DNA of 19,778 bases, taken from NCBI GenBank assembly GCA_009692275.1, contig SHZL01000013.1, positions 1 to 19,778 on the forward strand, in the 5' to 3' direction. This DNA comes from Lysobacterales bacterium. GTDB lineage: Bacteria > Pseudomonadota > Gammaproteobacteria > Xanthomonadales > SZUA-36. The position numbers and the translations under genes are program-made. This document shows positions 1-7,337 of the stretch, in pieces. How positions within the stretch are numbered: position 1 is the stretch's first letter; every line of letters starts with the position of its first letter. The notes below the pieces were generated by a model. The model had not been told where the DNA came from. It saw only the letters and a list, made by a program, of their open reading frames with translations, and ran no database searches.

Positions 1-486
1 GGTGACCGTTGGGAGAAAGTACCCCAACTGGGCGGCGTGGTAATCGGTGATGATTGCGAAATCGGGGCGAATACCACCATAGACCGCGGCGCCATAGATG
101 ACACCGTGCTGGAAGAGGACGTCAGGGTCGATAACCTGGTCCAGATCGCCCACAATGTACACATTGGAGCTCATACCGCCATTGCGGCCCTCAGCGGAAT
201 CGCCGGCAGTGCAAAGATAGGCCGGTATTGCTTGCTGGCCGCCCGATGCGGTGTCAACGGGCACATCGAGATTGCCGATCGCGTAACGCTCGCCGGCGAC
301 AGCATGGCTTTTGCTTCCATCAAGGAAGCCGGTACGACCTGGTCGGGTTTGATACCAGCCCAGCCAATTAAACAGTGGCACAGAAACGTGCTGCGCCTGC
401 ACAAACTGGACGAACTCGCCAAGCGGGTCCGCGCCCTGGAACGAGAACGAGAACGAGACCAAGGAAAACCACACGATGATGATTGA
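1..486 (+). CDS. lpxD: UDP-3-O-(3-hydroxyacyl)glucosamine N-acyltransferase LpxD, 3' part
   Basis: LpxD transfers a 3-hydroxyacyl chain from acyl-ACP to the 2-amino group of UDP-3-O-acylglucosamine, the third step of lipid A synthesis, in the cytoplasm. The reading frame is open from base 1, so the N-terminal half lies outside the window; 161 residues remain of a family usually near 340. What is visible is the left-handed beta-helix hexapeptide-repeat region, with the conserved QIAHNVHIG block containing the expected catalytic His, then GSAKIGRYC and VNGHIEIADRVTLAG, then the SGLIPAQPIKQWHRN segment and the C-terminal helix. The extreme C-terminus is charged (ERERERDQ) because a GAACGA hexamer is repeated three times near 439-456. 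Its stop overlaps the fabZ start by 11 bases, which points to a shared transcript. The identification is firm. Confidence 0.96.
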   Translation, partial: GDRWEKVPQLGGVVIGDDCEIGANTTIDRGAIDDTVLEEDVRVDNLVQIAHNVHIGAHTAIAALSGIAGSAKIGRYCLLAARCGVNGHIEIADRVTLAGDSMAFASIKEAGTTWSGLIPAQPIKQWHRNVLRLHKLDELAKRVRALERERERDQGKPHDDD

Positions 487-946
487 AAACATATTGCCAG
501 GTCCGGTAGAAGCAGATCGAATCCAGCACTACCTGCCCCATCGCTACCCGTTTCTCCTCGTGGACCGGGTGATAGCAATGCAGCGCCAACCGGAGAAAAG
601 GCTCAGGGCAATCAAGAACATCAGCATCAATGAGCCATTTTTCAGCGGCCATTTTCCAGGCAACCCGGTGATGCCGGGAGTGCTGATCATAGAAGCCATG
701 GCCCAGGCTGCCGGTATGCTGGCGCATCTGGATGCAGAATTCGAAGGCAGGAAGGGCGGATTATACTTCCTGGTCAAAGTGGATAATGCGCGTTTCACCA
801 GGACCGTAGTCCCTGGTGATCGGCTCGAAATGGACGTAGAACAAAAGCGCATCGTGCGCGGCATGGGCCAGTATTTTTGCGAGGCCAGCGTGGAAGGCCA
901 AAAAGTGGCCAGCTGCGAGTTGTTGTGTGCGGTCAAACCCAAATGA
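476..946 (+). CDS. fabZ: 3-hydroxyacyl-[acyl-carrier-protein] dehydratase FabZ
   Basis: FabZ removes water from 3-hydroxyacyl-ACP to give trans-2-enoyl-ACP in type II fatty acid synthesis, so it competes with LpxA/LpxD for the same 3-hydroxyacyl-ACP pool. The 156-residue product has the usual hot-dog-fold signatures: LPHRYPFLLVDR at about 20-31, the catalytic His59 in SGHFPGNP and the catalytic Glu73 in LIIEAMAQ. Family length is near 150. Two adjacent ATG codons (476 and 479) could start it. AAGGA at 461-465 lies 10 bases before 476, so I use the first. It overlaps lpxD by 11 bases and ends in an ATGA overlap with lpxA, consistent with translational coupling inside the lpx operon. Confidence 0.97.
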   Translation: MMIENILPGPVEADRIQHYLPHRYPFLLVDRVIAMQRQPEKRLRAIKNISINEPFFSGHFPGNPVMPGVLIIEAMAQAAGMLAHLDAEFEGRKGGLYFLVKVDNARFTRTVVPGDRLEMDVEQKRIVRGMGQYFCEASVEGQKVASCELLCAVKPK

Positions 947-1719
947 GTAGAATCCACCCCACCGCGCTGGTGGATCCTGCAGCAGAGCTTGCACCAGACG
1001 TTGAAGTAGGCGCCTTCAGCATTATCGGCCCGAAAGTGCGCATCGGCAGCGGCTGCTGGATCGGACCTCACGTGGTAGTGACGGGCCGCACCACCATCGG
1101 CCAGAACAACCGGATATTCCAATTTGCCTCCATTGGCGAGGAGCCACAGGACAAGAAATATGACGGTGCAGATACTGAGCTGATCATCGGCGACAACAAC
1201 ACCATCCGCGAAGCATGCACGTTCAGCCGCGGCACGGTGCAGGGCTCAGGCAAAACCATCATCGGCAATAACAACTGGATCATGGCCTGCGTGCACATCG
1301 CCCACGATTGTGTCCTGGGCGACAACATCATCATGGCCAATAACGCCTCCCTGGCCGGCCATGTCACCGTAGGCGACTGGGCCATACTGTCGGGTTATTC
1401 ACTGATCCACCAATTCTGTTCGGTGGGTGCGCACAGCCTTACCTCGTTTGCCAGCTATGTCAACCAGAGTATCCCTCCCTACGTTACTGTTTCCGGCGAA
1501 AAGGCCAAGGCGAGAGGAGTAAACACCGAGGGGCTCAAGCGCCGTGGCTACACGAACGAGCAAATACAGCAGGTTCGAAGGGCATACAAGATACTGTACC
1601 GCTCCGGCAAGACCATGGATGAAGCCCGGGAAGAGTTGGCGAGCATGGCCGCCGACTCCAGTGAAATCCAGCCCCTGGTCGACTTTCTGGACAACACCGG
1701 GAAAAGCATGATCCGATAG
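943..1719 (+). CDS. lpxA: acyl-[acyl-carrier-protein]--UDP-N-acetylglucosamine O-acyltransferase LpxA
   Basis: LpxA starts lipid A synthesis by moving a 3-hydroxyacyl chain from ACP to the 3-OH of UDP-GlcNAc. I start it at ATG 943, which overlaps the fabZ stop as ATGA and gives MSRIHPTALVDP, the normal family N-terminus; the same frame is open further upstream inside fabZ but that extension has no family match. The 258-residue product has the left-handed beta-helix repeats, the catalytic His121 in VHIAHDC, and the substrate-binding HQFC block at 156-159, followed by the C-terminal helical domain (NTEGLKRRGY). By hand alignment, the hydrocarbon-ruler residue (Gly173 in E. coli, Met169 in Pseudomonas aeruginosa) is Phe169 here. 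That suggests a short acyl chain; this part is inference. Confidence 0.97.
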   Translation: MSRIHPTALVDPAAELAPDVEVGAFSIIGPKVRIGSGCWIGPHVVVTGRTTIGQNNRIFQFASIGEEPQDKKYDGADTELIIGDNNTIREACTFSRGTVQGSGKTIIGNNNWIMACVHIAHDCVLGDNIIMANNASLAGHVTVGDWAILSGYSLIHQFCSVGAHSLTSFASYVNQSIPPYVTVSGEKAKARGVNTEGLKRRGYTNEQIQQVRRAYKILYRSGKTMDEAREELASMAADSSEIQPLVDFLDNTGKSMIR

Positions 1720-1738
1720 TGTGCTGTCACCACAAGCC

Positions 1739-2941
1739 ATGACGACAGTCCAACCCATTTTCGCCCTGGTTGCCGGTGAAGCTTCCGGTGACCAACTGGG
1801 CGCGGCCTTGATCAGGGAACTGCGCGCGACCTGGCCCGATGCGCGTTTTGTGGGCGTTGGCGGCGACAACATGCGCCGCGCCGGGCTTGAGGCCTGGTGG
1901 GACAGTGCCGAGCTGGCCGTATTTGGCTTGTTTGAAGTCCTCGGCCACCTGCCTCGGCTGTGGCGCATGCGCCGTGAACTTCGCCGGCGGCTGTTGCAGT
2001 TGCGACCTTTGGCTTATATCGGTATCGATGCCCCCGATTTTAACCTCGGCCTGGAGAAGCAACTCAAATCTGCGGGCATACGCACAGTCCACTATGTCAG
2101 CCCAACCGTCTGGGCCTGGCGACCGCGCCGGGTGCGCAAGATTGCAGAAGCCGTGGACCTGGTGCTCTGCCTGTTTCCATTCGAACCCGCGTTCTATGCA
2201 GGCTATGGCGTTGCGGCCGTGTATGTGGGACACCCCATGGCGGACGAGATCCCGCTCTCCAGCGATGCCGCTGAAGCACGCGGCCAACTGGGCCTGGACC
2301 GGCAGCAGCGCGTCGTTGCATTATTGCCGGGAAGCCGCAGCAGCGAAGTATCGCGACTGGCCGCGCCCATGATCCAGGCCGCCTGGCTGCTTTCCCGCGA
2401 ATTCCCCGACCTTCGCTTCGTTGCTGCGATGGCTAACCCGACAGTTTCGGCCATTTTCGGCACTATCCTCGCCAGCATGAACGCTGCATTCAACACGGCG
2501 GCCAGTGGCGTGGCCGGTGCCGGCGCCGTTGCACCGCCGGTCGAATTGATCGAGGGCCGGGCGCGCATTGCCATGGCTGCTGCCGATGTCGTGCTGTGCG
2601 CATCCGGGACTGCCACGCTCGAAGCAATGCTGGTTAACCGGCCCATGGTCTCAAGCTACCGCCTGGCGCCGGCAACTTACCGGCTGGCAAAATCACTGAA
2701 ACTGCTCCGCATCCGGTACTTTGCCCTGCCCAACATCCTGGCCGGAGCCATGCTGGTGCCGGAGTTGATTCAGCAGGCAGCAACTGGCGAACGGCTGGCA
2801 GAGGAGGCGAAACGCTGGCTGCTTGACCCGGAATCCTGCCAGGCCCTGCGCGCACGCTTTACTGCGCTGCACCACGAGTTGCGCAGCAACGCCAGTCATC
2901 GGGCGGCGGCCATTGCGGCCCTGTTGCAGGAAAAGCGGTGA
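1739..2941 (+). CDS. lpxB: lipid-A-disaccharide synthase LpxB
   Basis: LpxB is a GT19-family glycosyltransferase that joins 2,3-diacyl-GlcN-1-P (lipid X) to UDP-2,3-diacyl-GlcN, forming the beta-1,6 disaccharide of lipid A at the inner membrane face. Signatures seen are GEASGD at 13-18, HYVSPTVWAWRP near 118-129, LLPGSRSSEV near 195-204 and ASGTATLEAML near 288-298. I choose ATG 1739 because the sequence then begins MTTVQPIFALVAGEASGD, as in the family; GTG 1721 in the same frame would add six residues. Neither start has a strong Shine-Dalgarno. The product is 400 residues against about 382 in E. coli, and the surplus is mainly a small Ala/Gly-rich insertion near 250-270. It follows lpxA by 19 bases and its stop overlaps the rnhB start. 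Confidence 0.96.
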   Translation: MTTVQPIFALVAGEASGDQLGAALIRELRATWPDARFVGVGGDNMRRAGLEAWWDSAELAVFGLFEVLGHLPRLWRMRRELRRRLLQLRPLAYIGIDAPDFNLGLEKQLKSAGIRTVHYVSPTVWAWRPRRVRKIAEAVDLVLCLFPFEPAFYAGYGVAAVYVGHPMADEIPLSSDAAEARGQLGLDRQQRVVALLPGSRSSEVSRLAAPMIQAAWLLSREFPDLRFVAAMANPTVSAIFGTILASMNAAFNTAASGVAGAGAVAPPVELIEGRARIAMAAADVVLCASGTATLEAMLVNRPMVSSYRLAPATYRLAKSLKLLRIRYFALPNILAGAMLVPELIQQAATGERLAEEAKRWLLDPESCQALRARFTALHHELRSNASHRAAAIAALLQEKR

Positions 2942-3528
2942 AGCGGCAACTGTCCAGGCTGACCGCTGGAGTCGATGAAGCAGGACGAGGCCCGCTGGCC
3001 GGGCCGGTGGTCGTGGCTGCAGTCATCCTGGACCCGGCGAAGCCGATTGCGGGACTGGATGACTCCAAGCGCCTCAGCGCTGCCCGGCGTGAACTCCTGT
3101 TTTCCCTGATTACGGAAAACGCAATCGCCTGGTCCGTCGTGGAAGTTTCTGCCGAGGTCATTGATGCCTTGAACATCCTGCAGGCAACGCTTTGGGGCAT
3201 GCAGCAAGCGGTTGCGCGCCTGTCGCCAGGACCTCACAGGATCCTGATCGACGGCAACCGGGCACCGGTGCTGAGCGGCGAAGTGTATACCATTGTTGGG
3301 GGCGACCGCCTGGAACCGGCAATATCGGCCGCATCCATACTGGCAAAAGTATCTCGCGATAGCACCATGCGCGGGATGCACGCGCTGTACCCCCAATACG
3401 GATTCGACCAGCACAAGGGTTACCCGACTTCCAGCCACCTGCTGCTGCTGGAACAATTCGGGCCTTGCGCGATTCACCGGCGCTCCTTTGCCCCGGTCAG
3501 GCGATTGCTGCAGGATTCGCTGCTGTGA
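2938..3528 (+). CDS. rnhB: ribonuclease HII
   Basis: RNase HII nicks the RNA strand of RNA-DNA hybrids and initiates removal of single ribonucleotides from DNA. The 196-residue product has the DEAGRGPLAGPV motif with Asp13 and Glu14, LIDGN with Asp105 and GGD with Asp123, the four acidic residues expected for metal binding, and the conserved AISAASILAKV helix near 128-138. The C-terminus (QYGFDQHKGYPTSSH...HRRSF) is also typical. Translation starts at GTG, which overlaps the lpxB stop as GTGA, so it is the last coupled gene of the lpx operon in this window. In many gammaproteobacteria dnaE comes next; here a hairpin and a convergent operon follow instead. Confidence 0.96.
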   Translation: MKRQLSRLTAGVDEAGRGPLAGPVVVAAVILDPAKPIAGLDDSKRLSAARRELLFSLITENAIAWSVVEVSAEVIDALNILQATLWGMQQAVARLSPGPHRILIDGNRAPVLSGEVYTIVGGDRLEPAISAASILAKVSRDSTMRGMHALYPQYGFDQHKGYPTSSHLLLLEQFGPCAIHRRSFAPVRRLLQDSLL

Positions 3529-3550
3529 AAAAAACCAGGATTTTCTAAAG

Positions 3551-3573
3551 AAGCTCTGAATAATTCAGAGTTT
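3551..3573. terminator. hairpin between convergent rnhB and acylphosphatase genes
   Basis: Arms CTCTGAA (3554-3560) and TTCAGAG (3564-3570) pair perfectly around a TAA loop. The stem extends to 10 pairs with one G-T pair (3551-3573). It lies 22 bases after the rnhB stop and just beyond the stop of the opposing gene, so it could end transcription from both sides. The T-run is short (TTT on plus). A second small hairpin (AAAGGTT / AACCTTT around a GAAA loop, 3579-3596) lies directly beyond it, inside the 3' end of the acylphosphatase gene. Confidence 0.65.
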
Positions 3574-3575
3574 CC

Positions 3576-3866
3576 TCAAAAGGTTGAAAAACCTTTGATC
3601 CCGGGGTCCTCGATCATTTCTTCCGTAACCTGATCAACGCGCGCGGTGGGAGGGCCGCAGCGCAGCCAGTTGGCCAGCGCCAGCAGATCAGCTTGCGTTC
3701 CCGCCGCCACCACTTCCACGCTGCCATCGGCAAGGTTGGTGGCGCTGCCTGCAAGACCCAGGCGCTCTGCTTCGCGCCGCGTTGATTCGCGAAACCACAC
3801 GCCTTGCACTTTTCCCCACACCAGGAAGCGGCGGCACTGCCGGGGTGTGTCGTGCAGGCCGCTCAA
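3576..3866 (-). CDS. acylphosphatase
   Basis: Acylphosphatases hydrolyse carboxyl-phosphate bonds in small acyl phosphates such as acetyl- or carbamoyl-phosphate. The 96-residue product shows the active-site loop VWGKVQGVWFR, with the phosphate-binding Arg26, and the ATNLADGSVEV segment, with the catalytic Asn44. Family length is about 90-100. The start codon is TTG: no ATG lies before the catalytic loop, and a GGAG Shine-Dalgarno sits 7 bases upstream. It begins 12 bases after the stop of the thioredoxin-like gene, so it is the third gene of the yihY-like operon. The C-terminus (KGFSTF) is slightly unusual for a family that often ends near FxxRY. The physiological substrate is unknown. Confidence 0.93.
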   Translation of the reverse strand: MSGLHDTPRQCRRFLVWGKVQGVWFRESTRREAERLGLAGSATNLADGSVEVVAAGTQADLLALANWLRCGPPTARVDQVTEEMIEDPGIKGFSTF

Positions 3867-3873
3867 ACGATCG

Positions 3874-3877
3874 CTCC
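3874..3877 (-). promoter_or_regulatory. Shine-Dalgarno site fixing the TTG start of acylphosphatase
   Basis: On the minus strand GGAG lies just after the stop codon of the upstream gene and 7 bases before TTG 3866. No ATG or GTG is available ahead of the catalytic loop, so this site decides the start. Confidence 0.6.
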
Positions 3878-3878
3878 G

Positions 3879-4373
3879 TCACCGGGCCGAATGCATGCCA
3901 GCCTGGGCATCAATGAACTGCTCGATGGCTGCGCCGGTGACCGGGCCGAGGAATGCCTTGACTGACCTGCCGGCCGGGTCAAGCACAATGGTTGTGGGCA
4001 ATACCCTGGGCGCACCGAAGGGCTCCGGCGGATGGAAAACGTCCACCTGCAGGATGGGATAGCTCACATCAAATTCACCCAGGAATGTTTCAAAGTTACT
4101 GTCGTCCGCCTCTTCAAAGACCAGGCCCAGCACGGTGATGTCTTTGCGCTCCGTGTGCATCCTGGACAGCTCCGGAATCTCTTTGCGACAGGGAGCACAC
4201 CAGGTTGCCCAGTAATTGAGCACTACCCATTGCCCGCGGTAGTCAGATACGGAAACCTCACCGCCGCCCAGTTCGGGAAGTGTAAAATCAACCGGCGTGT
4301 CGGTCTCGTAGCCACTGTTCACCGCGCCCGGAAGCAGGCAACAGAACAATACTGCAAGTGCGCGCCTGCTCAT
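3879..4373 (-). CDS. TlpA-like periplasmic thiol-disulfide oxidoreductase
   Basis: This is a thioredoxin-fold protein of the TlpA/ResA (AhpC-TSA/Redoxin) type, which keeps cysteines reduced in the periplasm, for example during cytochrome c maturation. The 164 residues begin with a short basic stretch and a hydrophobic run (ALAVLFCCLLPGAV, about 5-18) that looks like a signal peptide. The mature part has DFTLPELGGGEVSVSDYRGQWVVLNYWATWCAPC, with the redox pair Cys59 and Cys62, and the cis-Pro loop RVLPTT near 121-126. The two Cys in the leader are not in a standard lipobox. Its ATG overlaps the stop of the upstream membrane-protein gene as ATGA, so translation is coupled. The partner protein cannot be told from context. 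Confidence 0.9.
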   Translation of the reverse strand: MSRRALAVLFCCLLPGAVNSGYETDTPVDFTLPELGGGEVSVSDYRGQWVVLNYWATWCAPCRKEIPELSRMHTERKDITVLGLVFEEADDSNFETFLGEFDVSYPILQVDVFHPPEPFGAPRVLPTTIVLDPAGRSVKAFLGPVTGAAIEQFIDAQAGMHSAR

Positions 4374-5653
4374 GACTGGGCCAAGCCCACAGCATCATCG
4401 CGGTACATGGGCCGCAGCGGACGATTCAGGCGGGCAAGTCCCGCTTGCTGTACTTCCTGGATTGCCTGCAGGAATGCACGGTCCCAGGCCGGGTTTACCT
4501 GGACCAACTCCGGCACGAGCGCATCCAGCCCTGCAACGGGCAGGTGATAATTACCGCTGCAGTATAAGTCGGACAAGTTGAATTCAGCGAGGTCACGCAC
4601 CAGTCTCCAACGGCCCTCCTCATCGCGGGCAGCGATTTTCGCCCGTTCGAGATTGTGCAGCAAGTGCTGCAAGCGCCGCTCATTCCCCAGTGGCTCCAGC
4701 GCCAGTAATTGCGTATCCGAAAGATCTCCGCCACTCTGCTGGGCTTGCCACAAATGACCCACGAGACGAAAAACCAACTGGAAGTCCTGCCGCTCCGGCC
4801 ATGCACTGCGTGTTCGCTCACTGTCCGCAAAGGTGGTCAGGGATGCGGCCAGGGACGCACCCAACAGGATCACGCTCCACACCAGGTACAGCCAGAACAG
4901 GAACAAGGGAATGGTGGCCAATGCACCGTAGATGACCGTGTAGTTGGCGTTCTTGACGTATTCAACGAAGCCCAGTTTGGCCAATTCAAACAATACGGCA
5001 CTGAGCAATGCGCCAGACAGGGCATCACGAAATCTCACGCGCCGATTCGGCACGAGCAGAAACATGACTGAAAATACCGTCCAGGACAGAAAGAAGATCC
5101 CCACCCGGTACCATGTGGCCGAGGCATCATCGCCCAATGCCAGCGGCCCGACGACTTTTTGCACACTCAGGGCCACCGCCGCGCCCAGCAGCAAGGGTCC
5201 GAGCGTGAGCACGGCCCAGTACATGACCACCCGGTTCATCACTGAGCGCGACCGGTCTACCCGCCAGATGCGGTTGAAGGCCTGTTCGATGCGGAACATC
5301 AACAGGAGGGCGGTAATGATGAGGAAAATGGTGCCCGGCAGGGTCAGGCCACTGGCGCTGGCCAGGAAGGTGTTGATGTATTCGCCGACCTGCTCCCCGG
5401 TAGCCGGAAGGAACTGGCTGAACAGGAAGGATTTAAGCTGGTTCGACCAATCGGAAAAAACCGGAAAGACGGCAACAATGCCAAAAATGACCGCCAGCAA
5501 GGGCACGATGGCAAGCAGGCTGGTATAGCCGAGGGAAGCCGCCTCCTCAAAACAGCGATCTTCACTGAAATGCTTCCACACATGCCTGACCAGGCGTCTT
5601 AAGTCGCTCAGGCGGGGCTGCACGTCAAGAACGGACGATGTGGATGATGGCAT
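4370..5653 (-). CDS. YihY/BrkB family inner-membrane protein
   Basis: This belongs to the YihY/virulence-factor BrkB family (UPF0761), once proposed to be RNase BN in E. coli, a function now assigned elsewhere; the real role is unresolved. The 427-residue protein has an N-terminal amphipathic segment (LVRHVWKHFSEDRCFEEAASLGYTSLLAIVPLL) characteristic of the family and about six hydrophobic segments between residues 40 and 275. After them comes a soluble C-terminal domain of about 140 residues that shorter family members of about 290 residues lack. The ATG at 5653 begins MPSSTSS; a weak GGGTAG precedes it. It is the first gene of a three-gene minus-strand operon and is transcribed away from the wrbA-like gene across a 204-bp gap that must hold both promoters, though I found no convincing boxes there. 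Confidence 0.9.
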   Translation of the reverse strand: MPSSTSSVLDVQPRLSDLRRLVRHVWKHFSEDRCFEEAASLGYTSLLAIVPLLAVIFGIVAVFPVFSDWSNQLKSFLFSQFLPATGEQVGEYINTFLASASGLTLPGTIFLIITALLLMFRIEQAFNRIWRVDRSRSVMNRVVMYWAVLTLGPLLLGAAVALSVQKVVGPLALGDDASATWYRVGIFFLSWTVFSVMFLLVPNRRVRFRDALSGALLSAVLFELAKLGFVEYVKNANYTVIYGALATIPLFLFWLYLVWSVILLGASLAASLTTFADSERTRSAWPERQDFQLVFRLVGHLWQAQQSGGDLSDTQLLALEPLGNERRLQHLLHNLERAKIAARDEEGRWRLVRDLAEFNLSDLYCSGNYHLPVAGLDALVPELVQVNPAWDRAFLQAIQEVQQAGLARLNRPLRPMYRDDAVGLAQS

Positions 5654-5857
5654 TTCGGTCTACCCGCTGTTGCACTGTCAATAAAATGGCCGAATCCCGA
5701 CTGCGAAAGGCATTTTAGCAAAGGAAGCAGTTGTCCGCCGGGAATCTGCATATCCATGTTATTGTGCCGGTGTGCAGCTACAGACGGCCACGACCATTGC
5801 GCGACTTCCTCCGGGGCTTTCACACATGGGACCAAAACCAATACGGAACCGCAACTG

Positions 5858-6448
5858 ATGGAAATTCTTGTCCTGTACTACAGCCTGCACGGACACACGG
5901 CCAGCATGGCCCGCCAGATTGCCCGCGGTATTGATGAAGTGGCGGGCGCCAGTGCGCGCATTCGCACGGTACCCGCGGTAAGCAGTGGCCTGGACCAGCG
6001 CACGCCACCGGTGCCCGTTGATGGCCCGCCCTGGGTGCGCAAGGAAGACCTGCTGGAGTGTGCGGGACTGATCATTGGCAGCCCGACCCGTTTTGGCAAC
6101 ATGGCGGCTGCGCTCAAGTATTTTATCGACAGCACCGCGGCCGAATGGTACTCCGGCAGCCTGGCCGGCAAACCGGCAGCGGTATTCACCTCCACCGCCA
6201 GCCTGCACGGAGGCCAGGAGTCAACCTTGCTCAGCATGATGCTGCCCCTGTTGCACCACGGCATGGTGCTGGTCGGCCTGCCGTTTAGCGAAGCGGGCAT
6301 AACCCGCACCGCCGGCGGTGGCACCCCTTATGGAGCCAGCCAGTTCAGCAGTTGGTCCGGTGACCGCGCGCTGGATGATGATGAGTCCGGCCTGTGCCGG
6401 GCACTGGGGCGCAGGGTCGCCGGCATCGCCCTGAAGTTGCAATCATGA
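5858..6448 (+). CDS. wrbA: WrbA-like flavodoxin-fold NAD(P)H:quinone oxidoreductase
   Basis: WrbA proteins are FMN-binding tetramers that reduce quinones by two electrons at the expense of NAD(P)H. I start at ATG 5858 because the product then begins MEILVLYYSLHGHTASMARQIARG, the FMN phosphate-binding loop at the usual distance from the N-terminus. The same frame is open about 100 bases further upstream, but that extension has no family character. The 196 residues match the family length of 198 in E. coli. Further signatures are GSPTRFGNMAAALKYFID, STASLHGGQEST and the GGGTPYGASQF loop. GGA about 10 bases upstream is a modest ribosome site. The gene stands first in a short plus-strand operon with the DUF2069 gene, a pairing I know from pseudomonads. 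Confidence 0.93.
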   Translation: MEILVLYYSLHGHTASMARQIARGIDEVAGASARIRTVPAVSSGLDQRTPPVPVDGPPWVRKEDLLECAGLIIGSPTRFGNMAAALKYFIDSTAAEWYSGSLAGKPAAVFTSTASLHGGQESTLLSMMLPLLHHGMVLVGLPFSEAGITRTAGGGTPYGASQFSSWSGDRALDDDESGLCRALGRRVAGIALKLQS

Positions 6449-6459
6449 AGTTGCAATCA
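6432..6459 (+). repeat. 14-bp tandem duplication at a stop/start junction
   Basis: TGAAGTTGCAATCA occurs twice head to tail (6432-6445 and 6446-6459). It covers the last codons of the wrbA-like gene. The second copy moves the DUF2069 ATG from an overlap with the stop codon to 10 bases beyond it. Confidence 0.95.
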
Positions 6460-6824
6460 TGAGCATGCAAGCCATGAAAAACCCGCTGGCAGCGATGCTG
6501 TGCTACGTGGCGATTTTCTTTCTTCAACCCATCTGGCACGGACTGCTGCCTGCGCCCATGGGCAACCAAAGCCTGGCATTGACCTTGCTCAGCACCTCGC
6601 CGCTGGTGATACCGCTGGGAGGCATTCTCCTGCGCCAGATGCGCAGCATGATCTGGGGCGGATACCTGGTGGTGCTGTATTTCATAGCCGGGGTGATGGA
6701 GGCATGGAGCAATCCACCGCAACGCTATCTTGCACTGTTGCAGGTGGGGCTGACATTGCTGTACGTGCTGCTGCTGGTTAACATGACCCGTCCGGCACGC
6801 GGGCAAGCCCATCGACCGGACTGA
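6459..6824 (+). CDS. DUF2069 small integral membrane protein
   Basis: The 121-residue product is a small membrane protein with about four hydrophobic segments (roughly 10-30, 38-58, 64-82 and 90-108) and a charged tail (TRPARGQAHRPD). It resembles the DUF2069 family, recognised by the LCYVAIFFLQPIWHGLLP opening and by the short loop around EAWSNPPQRYLALLQVGL. No molecular function is established for the family. ATG 6459 lies 10 bases after the wrbA-like stop, inside a 14-bp tandem duplication; ATG 6474 in the same frame is an alternative that would trim five residues. Location after a WrbA-like gene hints at a membrane or quinone-related role, but that is only inference. Confidence 0.85.
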   Translation: MSMQAMKNPLAAMLCYVAIFFLQPIWHGLLPAPMGNQSLALTLLSTSPLVIPLGGILLRQMRSMIWGGYLVVLYFIAGVMEAWSNPPQRYLALLQVGLTLLYVLLLVNMTRPARGQAHRPD

Positions 6825-6848
6825 AGCCATACGAGTGCAAGCCATATC

Positions 6849-7337
6849 ATGATAGCGCGACTCCTGATCATCACCACCGGCGGGACCATCGACAAAATCT
6901 ATTTCGATGACAAGAGCGACTACCAGATAGGCGAGTCCCAGATCAGCCAGATTCTGCGCGCCATGAACGTGGCTTTTGACATTGAAGTCAACGAGGTGCT
7001 GCGCAAAGACAGCTTGCACATGGGCCCGCAAGATCGCCTGCTGGTGCGCGAAGCGGTGCTGAAGAGTGATACCCGGCACGTCCTGATCACCCACGGTACC
7101 GACACCATGGTGGAAACAGCCAACGCCCTGCAGGACCTCGGCGACCGCACCATCGTTTTGACCGGCGCGCTCAACCCGGCGCGCTTCAGGGATTCCGACG
7201 CGGTGTTCAACATCGGTTGCGCCGTCGGAGCCGTGCAATGCCTGCCGCCCGGTGTGTACATTGCCATGAACGGAAAAGTATGGAACCCGGCCAGGGTGCG
7301 CAAGAACCGTGCAGCTAACCGGTTTGAAGAGACCTGA
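6849..7337 (+). CDS. single-domain asparaginase-like protein
   Basis: The 162 residues correspond to the N-terminal alpha/beta domain of type I/II L-asparaginases. TTGGTIDK carries the nucleophile-type Thr13, and THGTDTM carries the Thr84-Asp85 pair of the second catalytic site. Bacterial asparaginases run to about 330 residues, and the C-terminal domain that completes the active site of a neighbouring subunit is missing. The frame ends cleanly at a TGA with no sign of a split C-terminal piece downstream, and I know short stand-alone proteins of this kind from other gammaproteobacteria, so it is probably a real single-domain family and not a broken gene. Whether it has asparaginase activity is doubtful. 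It follows the DUF2069 gene by 24 bases and its 3' end overlaps the opposing sulfotransferase gene by 23 bases. Confidence 0.88.
   Translation: MIARLLIITTGGTIDKIYFDDKSDYQIGESQISQILRAMNVAFDIEVNEVLRKDSLHMGPQDRLLVREAVLKSDTRHVLITHGTDTMVETANALQDLGDRTIVLTGALNPARFRDSDAVFNIGCAVGAVQCLPPGVYIAMNGKVWNPARVRKNRAANRFEET

Noticed and set aside
3576..3866. Functional link between the acylphosphatase and the acyl-phosphate-making Fak-PlsY pair
   Set aside because: The genes are 13 kb apart on different transcripts, and known acylphosphatases act on small soluble acyl phosphates.
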